Source: Ectocarpus siliculosus
Taxonomy: Eukaryota > Sar > Phaeophyceae > Ectocarpales > Ectocarpaceae
NCBI GenBank assembly: GCA_000310025.1
Contig: FN649741.1
Location: 4,024,035 to 4,088,034, forward strand
Direction: 5' to 3'
Length of the DNA stretch: 64,000 nt
The position numbers and the translations under genes were made by a program. The notes under the pieces were generated by a model. That model had not been told where the DNA came from, did not search any database, and saw nothing but the letters and a program-made list of their open reading frames with translations. Numbering within the stretch: the first letter of the stretch is position 1; each line of letters opens with the position of its first letter. Below are positions 48,201-61,700 of the stretch, piece by piece.

Positions 48201-50483
48201 GAGCAGCGGAAGTCCGCTGTCAGCAACTACAGGTCAACAAAATATCGCGATGCGGCCTCTCCTACCGGCACAGAGCTCGTGCTCCAGGGAAAGAGAGGCA
48301 GGATGGCCACGAATCGCTACGAACCTTTGAAGGACGACGGAGAGCGGGGCATCCAGAACGATCCAACGGACAACAGTTGTCCCGGCGAAGGCGAAGGAGA
48401 AGACGTACCGGGTCCGTCCCGCGCCGAAGAAATAGAGCCTGGGATGTGTGAGGCCGGCGGATTGCTGTCGACACCGAACGTCAAGATGGTCATCTTCATC
48501 GCAGCGATGGCTCAGGTGGAACTATGTATAGTTGGGCTTGAAGTTTGAGGGAGGGAGAGACAGAGACTTTGACACACAGCGGGTGGGAAAGTGAAGCCAG
48601 CGCACCGACATGGACCGCGAAGTGGCCCCCGGCCTGTCAAGCGTCGTCTCAAGGCGTGTGGTGTTTATACGTGCTTTGCGAAATAGCGTGTGCGACGTTC
48701 GCACGATGGAGGCGATTCGTTTGTTTTCTTTGGCAGCATCTGCACCCGCCTTTTCTGATAACCCTGACGGCTAATGCTGGCTCTGAAGTGTGTTTCGGGT
48801 CAGATGTACCACCCGTCCGAAAGCAACAGAGGTCCGCCCTACATGGGTGACCGGCTCGCGCACAACGTGCTAGCCGCCACGGCCGTGTTCTCAGGTTGTT
48901 TGCCCAACTTCTCCCTGCTTCCTGTGCAATCTGCGGCAACGCCAGATGTCATCAATTGGATTCGATGAGGTCTATCCTCTCTGGGCGGTCAGCACCACCG
49001 ACGTTGGAGGCCTGGGCTGGGCCCCCGTGCAGATCGGGAAGGCATGTATCCACGCTCGCGGTGTTCGGTATCCCTGGTGGTGAAGAAGGTCGCTTTGTTT
49101 TTTTATCTTAACATCAGCGAACAGGCCCTGGTGTTGACACCCCGGCAAACGCGCAACGTGTCTGTGCATACATGTTCTCGCGGTCTGCAGTGCCGTGTGC
49201 CTCACGACGTAAGAAGGATGCAGCCGCGTCAACATTGGAAACGCCTGCAGGTGGACATCGTCATTTTTTGTACCGTTTTCACTTCCGCTTGGCGCTTCTC
49301 ATGTCCACGGTCGTTTTCGCCTCGTCTATGTCCGTCCAGGTTTTGGTCGTGACAGGCACGCTCTTGGCGATCTGTACGTTGGGCATTTACCCGCGCTTAA
49401 TCAAAATGATGGGCATCGTGACGTGGCAGCGAATCGGATGCCTGCTCGGCGTTCCGATTTTTCTCGCCGTTCCCAACGCGAAGTTCTTGAGCTGGAACGA
49501 GAGCAGCCTCTTCGTCGTGTCGGCCCTAACAAACTTTCTCGCGTGTTACAGCATAACCACGGTGAGGGGCGCGAGATCGTCCAGATTGGGAATGAAGGTT
49601 TTCGGCCAAGGCGACCGTGGTCGTTTTGGCTTGCTCTTTCGATTGAGGCTTGATTGGGCGTTCGTTGGGGCCACTTCGACACGACCAGGCTAGCCAGCAA
49701 TGAGGCCAACACTATGTCCCACAACCGAAAAGCCGGGCGCAGTTGTCTCGTTGAGCCCTATTCAGTGTAGTGTAGGGGGGATATTCCGGATATGGGCCCT
49801 TACAAGCTTTGCTGTGCCTGCGCGAGAGGTGCCTCGAGCTGTTGAGGAGGTCGTGTAAATGCTTGTTGTTGTGCGCAGTTGTTGTCAGCAGTGCGATATC
49901 GCCAGTGCTGCGGGGACGACGTCGACAAGTTGGGACGCATCGACCTCCCCCCCTTTTCGTATACCACGGGGCCCGCCCTCTCTCCTCCGTCGCGCTGCCT
50001 CGACCACAGATCATGCTCCCGTTGACAGTGGCATCGACGACCATGGTTCCGCAGCACCAGCGCGGCAAGCTCAGCGGGCTTTTTATGACGTCGGAGAGCC
50101 TCGGCCGCTTCGTCGGCCCGGCGAGCTACTCGAACATTTTCGCGTGGTCGATATCCCCTCCCGCGGAGGGCTGGGTGGACTACCGTTTCGTATTCTACAT
50201 TTCCGCCGGGGTCATGGCCGCAATTTCGGCTTTAGGCTGGAAAACATTCAACTCTGAAGACCTGGCAACGCCAGCAGGACCGGGGGAAAGCCGTGACGAG
50301 TCGGGAAGCGGGCCTGCCGCCGTTGCCAGTGAGGATGGTGCCGCTGGACCTGTGAAACAAACTCTCATGTCGAGCCCAGGCGAGGGCGAAGGCTCGGCGG
50401 GAAGGGAGACGGAGTCGTTTGAGGCGGTGGGTGCGTCTCGAATAAAAGAGCAAGTAAACAGGACTTCGGAGGCATTCGTTTGA
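45263..50483 (+). CDS. ZIF1-like major facilitator transporter, copy 2
   Basis: Nine exons: 45263-45437, 45820-46003, 46309-46412, 47056-47161, 47627-47752, 48089-48515, 48946-49041, 49340-49561, 50010-50483; summed CDS 1,914 bases, 637 aa. Motifs follow the ZIF1/ZIFL order: FPYVG in TM1, GYYAGYVASSFTFGRF, motif A WGNAADTIGRKP, LGLTNGIMP, GTAIGGLLAQPASTYPGVF, LPETR, a long hydrophilic loop, VYPLWAVSTTDVGGLGW and SLGRFVGPAS. Exons 2, 3, 4, 7 and 8 have exactly the same lengths as in copy 1. Exon 9 fuses what are exons 9 and 10 there and carries a longer acidic C-terminal tail. Donors at 45438 (TCAG|GCGAGT) and 49042 (AAG|GCATGT) appear to be GC, forced by phase. Expected location is a vacuolar or plasma membrane; substrate unknown. 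Confidence 0.92.
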
Positions 50484-52729
50484 TGTCTCGCACACATGGT
50501 GTTGTGTTCTTCATGCCAAGTGTGGGGGCGTATGGGTGAGTGCACAAGTCGCTGGGTCAGGTGCCCCAGGTGTAACGGTGGGACGCTGCAGCCTCATTTT
50601 GTTTGTGTCGTTTTGTTGGTATGGGTGATCGTCGGTAACCACTTCGTCGTTAACCACTTGGGACAAGGGCATTGGAGGTGTTGTTGCTGTCGTCGTCCGT
50701 TTCGTGGTCCTTCATAATCCAAACATTTGTTTTATCTTATGCCGCTTCTCCCAGTCTCTTCAAACGAAGCGTGGTCACATTAGTTTAGTGAAAAAATACT
50801 CCGAAATACTCACCGCTGCGTTTGAAAAAATGGACATGGAGCTGAGAACTGCAATATTTGAATCCAAACCCAGAGGGAGACGGCGCAGGGATAGGGTAAA
50901 GTAGAAGGAAGAGTAGGGCCCCATCACTTACATTCGGAAAAGTGGTGGGCCAACAGAGAAATGGAATAACCTCAAAGCACAAAGTATCTAGATTTCCCTC
51001 TGTGTGTGTCAAGCGCGTAGACACCTGCGGTCGGGAGGCCTATGCTTTCGTGTTTTTCGGTATTGCCTTTGGTTTCCGCTCGAAAACAAACGCGGCTTAG
51101 CTTAGAAAAATACAATTTTGGAAATATATTTGTTTGTCTTGCATATTTTGTGCGTTGTCCGTCACTCATAACGTGCGCGGCTGTTTCTCAGACCCGCGAC
51201 GCTCCCTGCAACCAACCGTGCCAACCGTTGTCACATTTGGTGGTATGTAGCCTGTTGCTTTTCGTCCATTGCGTGCGTTCGAAACCACCTGGAACTCGTT
51301 TTTTTCTCGTCGTTTTTCGCTGTGTGGTGGAGAGTAGGGTGGGACTGCTCCGGATACCCCCCGTGTTGTGTTCTGACTACACATACATGCTGTGTTCGTC
51401 AATTCTTGCGTGGAATAATGTTCTGCCAAGGCCTTGCTGACAGGTGCAACGCTTGTGGCGCCGCGTCCTCTACGCTGGCGCCGTCCTTGGCTCAATTTTG
51501 TTGCGTTTTTTGTTTTTCTGTTTTTCTGATCTGTTTAGAAAGCCCAAGAGTACTGACTAGGTAAGCGGATTTGCGATGGTTGTGGTCGACATGCGGAGGT
51601 ATTCGAGAACAAATACTGGTGAGGGGCAATTCGGGGGAATCTATCACGATCATTAAAAAAAGCGAACTTGGTTCTATGATTTATGGGAGGACGTGGTAAA
51701 GTGGATGGTTTTTCCAGTGGGTCGGTGCGCCTTAGCGTTCCGGCACTGCCCAATAGTGTTGGGTATGTAGCAAATACAAGTGATGGTGTTTTGAGAGAAC
51801 ATTCCGTTTATATACCACCGGTGCTTTCGCTCGCGCAAGAGCATCCGCTCCCTACATGCAATGAATTTACGTTGGAGTTGTACCTGTCTAACTCGTAAAA
51901 ATTGTTCTTGGATGTGAATTCGGACAAGGTGTTCCAAATAAACAAACGTATGAACTGACTTGACAGTGCCACCCAAGGCACAACATACGAAGTACGAAGC
52001 AGTCTTTTTTGCCCTTTCAATTGGCTGGAAAACATTTCCAAATCTGTGATGTTTTCCGTCTGGACAACGTGGTTGACAAGATTAGTGCTTGTCGTTGCCG
52101 ACCAGGGCGAAGGTAACCGATCCATCGGTTCCTCGACACACCATTGCCGGCATCATTGATTGGCTCATTCACAAGGCGGCAAGCGCGCTTTCCAGTCCAA
52201 AGTTCACCTTGTATAGGGTCAAACGCCGGCACCATTACAAGGGGAAGTCTACGGTTTACAGGTTTGGTTTTGCTGTGTTTACGCTATTTCCTTTCCGGCA
52301 CACCAACGCAAGCCGCAAGTTGATCTGCTAGGGCAGGCCGCCGCTGGGTTCGCTATCAACTTGGTTCTGTTTTTCTCTCGAGTCTTATCTTACTCGACAG
52401 CGCGCTGGGTGATCCCCGACGCATCCCTCGCAACCACGCTCCGAGCCAATTCATTCCCAGGACGCCCGTCGGGTTCGGCATGCCAACTAAGCCCCGATCG
52501 GACCAAAGTGAGGGCAACCGAACTTATCATGTTCCGTGGTGTGCACATCACACGTGAGCCACACGCATGAAGCATTTCCTCCTACATGCATAGGCAATGG
52601 CTCTTCTACACGCGTTTGCCCACTTAGAGCTACTACAACTTTCGAACCAACAAGGTACTTGGACCAAAGAGCATAGATTACCGACCCATGTGCTACGTCA
52701 TACGTGCAGCCAGTTTGCAGCGCGTTCAT
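50484..52729. other. Convergent intergenic spacer
   Basis: Between the stops of ZIF-like gene 2 and the coiled-coil gene. The base composition is AT-richer than the exons. Short open frames occur on both strands but none has a domain, a splice partner or coding character. It should contain both 3' untranslated regions. Confidence 0.6.
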
Positions 52730-55700
52730 TCACCCTGGTGATTTCTCAGCAGAAGCAGCGGTGACGGCCGTGGCACCGGCAGGGACAACGCTCGGGTTCT
52801 CCTTGCCGCTCAACTTCGATCTTGATTTTGATTTCGACCTGCCGATCATCGCCGCCAGCAATCGTTGTCGAAGTTCCGCTTCCACGTCCCCGCCCCCAAC
52901 ATTGGCAACAGCACCAGTTGCAGAACCGGCCCCACTTGGTGCACGATTTGCGCCGCCTTCGCTGCCACCCACCCGAACCGCACCAACAGCGTTGAGACTC
53001 CCACCATCCACGACAACATCCATGGCAACGGCGTCACCGTTGCCGTCTTCCTCGTTCGCTGCCCCCCAGGTTCCCGGGGGGGCCGCTCCCACCACCGTGC
53101 TGCGAACGCGCTTCGAAACCATCTCCAGCCACTGCTGTGTGTTTCACGTGTTGAGTCCAAGTAGGTGGCGGGGTCGGAAGATGGCGACAAGAGGGTGACG
53201 GAAACGGTTGAGCGGTCTGGAGCATGGCGTATGGTCTCACTTCTACATCCGTGCTTCAGGACGAAGAATACCGCCTAGCAGGTCATTTACTGCGAGGTTG
53301 CAAGTTCAACCCGGCTCTAGTGAAGACACGTACTGGTACAACTTAACCTCTCTTTGTGGCGTGAGTGTCAACACCACCAGTTTTTTTCTACAGCTGTTGT
53401 TGCGGAATCCGACGAAAAGAACGCAATGTTTCTTTTCCTTTATGACCAAAATACAGAGAAGCACTTTATTTTCATCGCTCGCTCACCTCCGCCTCTTCTT
53501 TCTCCGCACGGGCCTGGCGATTCCGTTTGCGGCCCCGCCGTCCCCCCTTTGCCCCGCCGGGCAAGAGAGACACATCAGGCGGCCAATCCAGCGGCGGCGG
53601 CAGGTACAGCCCCGCGCCCCCACCCTCGAGCTCGACCCCGCGCTCCGCTAGATCCGCGGCGCCGTCGTTCATGCCCCAGCGGTCGTCGGCCGGGTCGCGT
53701 GGCACGACCGCTGCCGCTGCGACTGCCGTCGAAGCCGCAGCTGAGGCTTCTGCTTGTGACACCTTAGCACTGTCTCGTTCGCTTTTGTTATTGCCGCCTT
53801 GAGATTTTGGTCCCGCTACTGTCGACGGCGCCGCCGCGGCGGCGGGAGCGGCGGCGGCGATGCCGTGAGTCAGGGTAAGGGTGCCGCTGTTGTGGTTGCC
53901 GCCGTCGGCGACCTGCACCAGGCCTTCTTCCAGAGTCCACCTTTGGTTGTTCGTGGCATTTCTTAGGTAGGTCGGTTGGTGCTTGAGTCGAGGCTCCACG
54001 AATATCTAGACTATCCGAAAGTCCCACCTTTGTGACAACTATAATACCACTGAGCTCCGCAAAACAGCGTCTTCGAGACGTCGACGGACCAACACACCAA
54101 AATAAGGCAACACGAAAAACGAGTCCACCCACCTGTCCGCCATCGACGGCGACTCTGCATGCTTCTTCGAAGCCCCCGAATCCTTCTTCCTGCCTGCAGC
54201 GTCTCGTGCCGCTTGTTGGGCTCTGAACTGCTCTTGAAGCCGCTTGCGCGCCGCCTGTGTTCGGGAAACCCGCACGGGTACGGCACGGAAGACGACCGCT
54301 TGCTTGGGAGTTCGACAAAGTTTGAGTATGGCGTGCGCTGAGATTGGGTGTGGGCTAACAACGGGCGCTTGGCGGTTGGTAAGTACGGAAACCACCCAAA
54401 ACACGATCAATGTCATCCAGACAGGGCTCAAAAGAGTCTTAGGGGTCAGGAGATGCAAAGCGTGTGGAGGCCAGTAAGAGCAAGAGAGCTCTGCGGTCAC
54501 CACCGCTCGCTGCCCTGCACCAGAGTGTTCTCGTAGGGAATTTGTCACCAAATTGCCCTTGCATGTCTCCCGACTCAACCCTACCGCTGTGGACGACAAT
54601 TCCACGTTTTTGGATGCAACTCAACACGCGGCGTGTGAGACGCACGCGCTCGATGGTTTCGTGTGACTGGCCCCTTGCTCGACCAACCCGGATCGACCCC
54701 ACTCTCCTCGTGGCGAATCCAACAGAATCAACAGACCCCACCACGAGCGAGGCTTGCACATACCTTGTTCCTGACTTGCTCGGCCATCTCGTTCCGGCGT
54801 AGCTCCATCGCCAATATCCTAGCCTCGGCCTGCCTTCTCTCGAGAATCTCTCTCTCGGCAGCCCTGCGTCGTGCCGTCGTTGGAAGAGGTTTTTTCATCA
54901 CCAGGGGAGCGAGAAGGGGTGTGGGGGGGTTGACCGTTTGCGTAAAACAGAAGACTTGTTAACGCACAGCCCTTGCATGTGAAATGGGGCCCTGCTGTTC
55001 CTGCCAACGTTTGTTCCCGGGCCACAACCCATGAATGAACCGAAAGTTATTCCCCGGTCACAGCGGTGCAACGCTCGCAATTGTTTGACTGACATTCTCC
55101 CGTTGGGTCCACTTCGGGTGGTGGTGACATGAACGGTTGACACGGCTCATTTTTGGCGGGCAGAAGCGCGAAGATTTGCTTGTGAGCGAACAGTAGTACT
55201 TGTCGATGTACACTTGAGCGAAGGAGATCCTAAACCCTTCTTGCGTTGAGGTAATATTCTAGTGTTGAGTTAACGCACACCCTAGACCCACGTTCAATGC
55301 CCGTTGCTCCTCAAACGCAAGGGTATCAAAACCGACCGGCACGTGCAAGGCAAGCTCTACAAGTCCGAAGTTACCCTTATGGACGTTGACGCCCTCCTGG
55401 TAGTGGAGCAATCGATGTATGGAAGTCAGTCTAGGGCGTGTGCGATGTTTGGCACTTTTACGGTAAAAAACCCGCAAAGAGAGATATTCCGGGTGATGAC
55501 TCCGGATCGGAGCTCTTCAGCTTGATGAGCGAAACCGCCGTCCGCATGGTAGGTAGAAACCGCGAGTCACTCTGAAAAGTTAATGCGACCACGAAAAACG
55601 AAGCCCCATGCGGCACGTATAACAACCAAACCTTGTTGTCATGCGCAAGTATCATGCTCAGGCATGGAACGCCCAAACCCTTCGTGTATGACAAAACCAA

Positions 55701-58700
55701 AGATCTAATCTACGTTCAGCCAAGTGCGAATATACGGAAACTGGACAGAGAAGCGTCAAGTACCGAAGCAAGTGGACACCAACAAAAACGCCAAACACAC
55801 CAACAGCAAGGCAAAGCGGATTACTTGGCCTGTCGCTCCAGTCTCTGCGCCTCCTCCTCTCGTACCCGTCGCTCCTCCTGTGCCTTCCTCCAAGACTTCT
55901 CTTCCTCCTGTTCCGGAAACAAACAAAAATATGGCGTCGCGACAGAGCTTACGGAATATGCCGCAAACACTCGAGGTTCGACACATCAGGTCTGAACCAA
56001 ATCCATGTTAATGGACTTGGTTTCCTCAATTTCTATTCTGGAGACGATGCCCCGAGTCAGTCAAGAAAATGGCGGGCTTGGACCGCACAGAATGAACCAA
56101 AAATCTACCCCGACGGTAACACAATGGAACACAGATAGTTCTGAAGCCTAGTTGCTTCAGTTTTCTGTTGCGGAAATTCTCAAACCCATATTCGATTTTG
56201 ACCCCACCAAACGTGACCCCACCAAACGTGACCCCACCAAAAGTGACCTCACCAAAAGTGACCCCACTCCCTTTCACTTGGTTTTAGAGTAGGCGATCTC
56301 CGGTTTCTTCTCCAAAAGCAAGTTGTTTTTCTTCGGGCGATGTATCTCGAGATCACAATGACAGATTTTCGTGTGGGTTGGAAGAGGTGTCCCTCCTGGC
56401 CCCGTCCGCCCCTCCTGCAAGTTTTGTGCAACACCTCGGCTCTGTTTTTGAGAACGCGTCTGTTGTTGTTGTTGTCGTGTTCGTAGATCTCTCCCGTTCG
56501 ATTGATTCACCGAACAACCAACCCCCCCCTCTTCTTGCTTCAGGACCCCCACGGGTCTTCAACATCGCCGCACCCCACACGACGACGCGAAGAGTCAGCC
56601 TCAGGTCGACGATGCAGGTGGCCGGTTTGCACCGCAATCGACTGCGTCAAGCATACATACATCTATCTCCCGAGAACCATGCGTGGAGCGTTAGTTTGTG
56701 GGGCGTTTTTGCGAGGCAGGGAGGGGCAGAGCAGATGTTACATTCACTCCTGAGGAACGTGCACCGACCTCCAAAGGATTCTTGTGCACAATTTACTACG
56801 TACCGTTCCAACCATTGGCCTCCGTTGTGCTGCCCTTTCGACGGGATACCATACACTACGCCGCCGACAACAATTATTATACCGGGTGGATGCACAACAA
56901 AAATACTGCAGCAAGCACTGATTGAGAACCATAAAAGGGCAGAAGAAGAGCAGATAGCACACACACCATACGCAGAGCAGCACCCCCGCGTCAACTACGA
57001 CGCACTCCACACCACGTTATTTCTTTCTTTCTCTCAGACTGTCGACCACAGCCAGTCACTACTCTGCAACAACGGAATATTTGTCCTTCCAAACTGTCGA
57101 CCACAACGTTAGGTTAGCGTACCAACTAACTGCTGTTTTGACGGAATACATACCCAGCACCACGACTGACTGCCAACAACCATGGTTAGTGTAAAGGTCA
57201 CACGCCCTGCTCTCTTCACACACTTCAGATTGCAGTAGTGCTGACGACTTGGTCGAAAGCAGTGGTCTCCATGTCGGGATACCATTCCTTGGAACATTCC
57301 TTGGGTAGGTGCAGCCCTGCACGGCAACCTAGCTTTTCACCGTATAGCAACCTAGCGTTGACGGTGCACAACAACCTAGCCCTGACACCGTACAGCAACC
57401 TAGCCCTTACCCCCTCCTGCGACGCGGCTTAGCCTAAACGGGACAGCTGCAACCTAGCTTTTTCACCGTGCAGCAACCTAGTGCCGCGGCAAAGCGCCGC
57501 GGCTCTCTCAGATTGCACGCATCATGTACGCCCGGCTTGTCGCCTTCGCGGCTCTTTTTTTCCTCTTACCGTGCAGTCCGGTTATGAAGAGGAAAACTCC
57601 TCACACAAAACTGCCGGCCCGACAAAATGATGAGTTAACCCAAACAACGACCCGCTTCTTTGCGTCCGGAACGAACTCTGGCAACAATCCCTCTCCCTGG
57701 CGATTCCGTTTTACGCCTGGGAGGCGGTACGCGCCAGGCCGGGCTAGCAGCTGCGTGGGCAAGTCGTTCCGCAATGCGTACAAGGAACTTGAGTCACTCG
57801 TATGTGCAACACGCTCTCGCCAAGAGTCCGCTAGATTCATCATCACGCAGTGCACGCGCCGTCACCCCAGACACACACGACAGGTCTGCCTCTGACTTCT
57901 CCGCACACAATCGGGTTCTTTCTGTACCATACCCCGATGATCTCGAACCTCCGACAACACCTCGGGAGTTGGCATACCCTCAAATTTCCCCACCGCCGCT
58001 TCCGTTTTCAAGCAGTGCAATTTCCGCCGCGGGAAAAAAGAGTGACAAAAAGGCTTCAGTTGAGGCCGGGGCTACCCCCGGACTGTTATGACACAACACA
58101 ACCAAGGGCAAGCAGCGAACGAAGCACAATGTTGCTGTCGCGGACAACAGGCGCACGCAACTCGCGCAGAAACAGAACACAACAGAGAGGGAGACTGCTA
58201 AGATACGCATCGAGCAAACAAGACTGACTACCCCTATCCTAAACATCCAAACCTTGACATGCCAAGCCTGGAATTTTTAAATGCATCACCACAGGGGGTT
58301 CTAAATGTTCACCTCGCGCCGGTGCTTGTCCCGAAGCTCGCCGCTAACCCTCTCCACCTCCCGCATGGCAGCCGCCACGTCTGAGTCGGCCGAAATCGCC
58401 GCCCTCCGCCACCGATCTGCCGTTTCGGCTGGTGACGTCACAGAGTGCCTGCCGGCCGTTGCCGCAGCCGTCGGGTGCTTGACAACACCCTCCCTGTGTC
58501 AGTTTCGCGAAAGAGCATATAGGAGTTCGCGTTTACGAGGCATGATGTGATCATGCGCTCGGCAGTGAAAGATGATGAAAAATCATTCGTGCGATCCACG
58601 ATCATTTTGTTGGCAACGCTCTCTCGCGCGCGCCAAAGAAAGGATACAGCAGTTCTACTAGCGCCGCGAGGGTAGGTAATCCACTCCCTACATGATTATG

Positions 58701-61700
58701 TATGTGTGTGCGTTCGATTCGTTCCTTACACATGATGGTAGTCTCAAGTGTCCGACGAAAGACCAGCACAATGCAATTTTGACAGATTTTCATGGAGACT
58801 TTTAAGGGGTATTGTTGTCGCCTTCACATTAAAATCCGCTCTGACATGTAACCAGAAACCGCCTCTTGTAGGCCGTGATATAATGAGGTAGAGCGGTTAC
58901 TTTGTGCTGCAAAGAGAGCGGAAGACAGGGGGTCGGTCGGATTTTCATGATCGAACACATGCGTACGCGTGGAGATCATGTCAATCCTGAACCCGCTGAC
59001 AAACCAATTCTCACCACCATGTTCTCAAGGCAACAAAGAAATTCCAACAGCAGTTTCGCACGGTCGCATCGCAACACCTTGGAGGAGGTGTCGCCCCGCT
59101 ACCCCGCCACAGGGCAGGTAGCTTGAGACTCGACGGCAAGTACACAATATGACATACCGTTGCGCTCTGGCCGTGGACATGACGGCCGCCGCGATTAGGC
59201 GCATGATGCCCTCCGAGGACCTGAGCAATGGGTCGCCGTTCGCCACGGCTGCCCTCGTGTCCGCAAGGCGATGCCTGGGAGGGGGGGGGGGAGGTGGACC
59301 ACACATATTATTCAGAGGCCTGTTTCGATACTTTCCAAGGGCGACAGCAGGTAGTGGTACACTCGGCGCGAACGCGCGTGTGTGTTTTATTATTAGCATT
59401 GACCGAGCTAACCGGCTGACCAATGAAAAGACGTCAGTCTGAGTGCGGTTGAAAACACAAAACACTTCTAAATGCCATTAACTGCGTGTGCGTGGGTGGA
59501 AATATGGAGAGGTTTTCACGGGCTTAGGCCACAGGGCGCTTCGAACTACAACGGGGTCTGATGCAGACGAACACCCAAAAGGAAAACATGCCAAAACACA
59601 CACACACTAGAAGCTAAAACTGCTGTGTAGACGTAGAAACAATACGCCAAATAGACGACGACGCAATACTGATGTACACATGTGCATACCTGGCGGCATT
59701 GACGAGTTTGAGCGACTCCAGCAACCCGTCCGCGACGCCAAGCGCCTCCTCCGCGCTTTTTACGTCCCACGACAGCAGAGAACGCCAGAGGAAGAGAAAG
59801 AAAGAAAGAGAGCAAGAGAGAGCAAGAGAGAAAGAGAGAAAGAGAAAGAGAGAAAAGAGAGAAAAGAGAGAAAGAGATGAAGAGATGAAGAGAGAAAGAG
59901 AAAGAGAGAAATGAAAGAAAGAGAGAAAGAGAGCAAGAGATGAAGAGAGAAAGAGAAAGAGAGAAAAGAGAGAAAGAGAGAGAAAGAGAGAAGGAGAGAA
60001 AAGAGAGAAATAGTGATTAAGAGAGACAACGAGGAAGAGAGAAAGAGAGGAAGAGAGGAAGAGATAAACAGACAGCAGAGAGAGAGACGAAAAGAGACAG
60101 AAACAAACAAAATAGGGAGCTAGTACACATGACCGGAGGTGCGAAGCTTGGGGCAACTGCCGTTCGTCGCGGACTACTCCAAACCACAATTGTAGCAGCA
60201 ACGACGATGTGGAAGCGACAATGGACCAGTGCGGTGTCAGGTGGGGTTTACACCGCCACCACACAGCATAGTAAGGTGGAAAGCGAGGGTAGTAAGGTGG
60301 TAAATGTCTGCCTTTCTTCCTGAGTCGGCGAGCACAGACAGTAACGAGCACAGCTACAAAAACAGAGTGGTGCGGAACGCACACAGCAGTTATAGCTCCC
60401 TCCCGCGATCAAGAAACAAACCTCAACAAAAGCTCAGATTTCGGCGATACGTACCTGAAAAAAATCGAATAAGAATCGCACCTCAGCCGTGGATTATCCT
60501 ACACTAAACTCTATATAATGACCTATGCTCGACGGTAGTGACGAACCAAGAAATCGAACCTCGACCCCCCCAGAAGGACGTTTCTCAAAAGCTGGCGTCA
60601 ACTGTACCTTTCCCACATGAGCAGCAAGTCCCCCTCACTGAGACCCTCCAGGTCCCTCGACAGGACCGTCTCTACCACCTCGACCTGCGCCGCCAACAAA
60701 TTGCCCTTGTTGTTGTCGCCGCCCTCGCCGCCGCCGCTACCGCCAACGCCACCGCTCCCGCCGTCAGCTGGCGGGTGGTCAACGGTGGTGGCGACCGTCG
60801 CCTTGAGGGTCTTCAACCGCGCGCACGTGCCCAGGTAGCGCTGGAGCATGCATGCTCTGGTGAGTGGTTTCATCATTCCATTGGAAATTTTGTTAGGTCC
60901 CCGCCGACGGTTCACACACACAGCACCCAAAATGCGGGCGTGCGGGGGGAGGGGGTGAAACAATATTACTATTACATGTTAGAGCACGGCGATGAGGCGG
61001 ACTCCACGCGTTTTCCAATTTTTCGCTTGAACAAGCAGCTTGATCACACACACACACACACACACACAGGGAAGCAAAAAAGAAAAAGGGATACATCGAC
61101 ACCGCCGCCGTGAATGTGGTAATCAAACCGACAGGGAGGAGCGGGAGGAATGGAGGGTCCACGATGAGGGATCGCGAAAGGGAGGAGACGGGGGACAGGA
61201 AGAGTCTCATAGTTTCGGTTTGGGGGGGCGAGGCATGGACCTGAGGGCAACAACGCCCGAAAAACAAGCGGCGTGACTATGGTTGCGGAAGATGGGACGC
61301 GCAGCTGAAAACGCGCTCGCTCTATAAACTGAATGTACACTCTGGCCCATACGTAAAAACAGCAAAACACACGCGATCGATGGAAACTCATATCAGAGGC
61401 ACGGAGGGACGGCTTTTATGTCGTTGCTTGTCACACGCGATATATCTTGAATGGCCTGCCTTCAGAGACGGACGAAGGACAGCATCCGCGCAAGAGGACA
61501 AAAAAAGTGCAAGACGCCAGCTCCGCAAGAACGATCGCTTTGAATGTTCTTCCGCCTTTCTGTCTTCTCTTTTATTATTTGTTTTTGTCTGTTCGCCAAG
61601 TGCTCTCATTGGCGAAATAATCCAAAAACTTGTGCGCTCTACGTACTGCCGGACAGCAGATTTAAGACAGGGAATACGCTAGCACATCGAAGTATCAGAG

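Larger units (their letters stand above)
55908..58312 (-). other. 2.4 kb intron with minisatellites and a possible nested ORF
   Basis: Exons 58313-58448 and 55825-55907 join cleanly in phase 0, so the whole interval is a single intron of the coiled-coil gene. It is the longest intron in that gene and holds the 15-base array (56201-56270), the CAACCTAGC array (57325-57482) and a plus-strand open frame at 57524-57895. Confidence 0.7.

Noticed and set aside
53290-53330. tRNA-like T-arm sequence (GTTCAAC)
   Set aside because: No acceptor stem, D-arm or anticodon arm can be folded around it.
59614-60384. 256-codon minus-strand open frame of Leu/Ser/Phe
   Set aside because: It is produced by the GAAAGA microsatellite and includes a short real exon at one end only.
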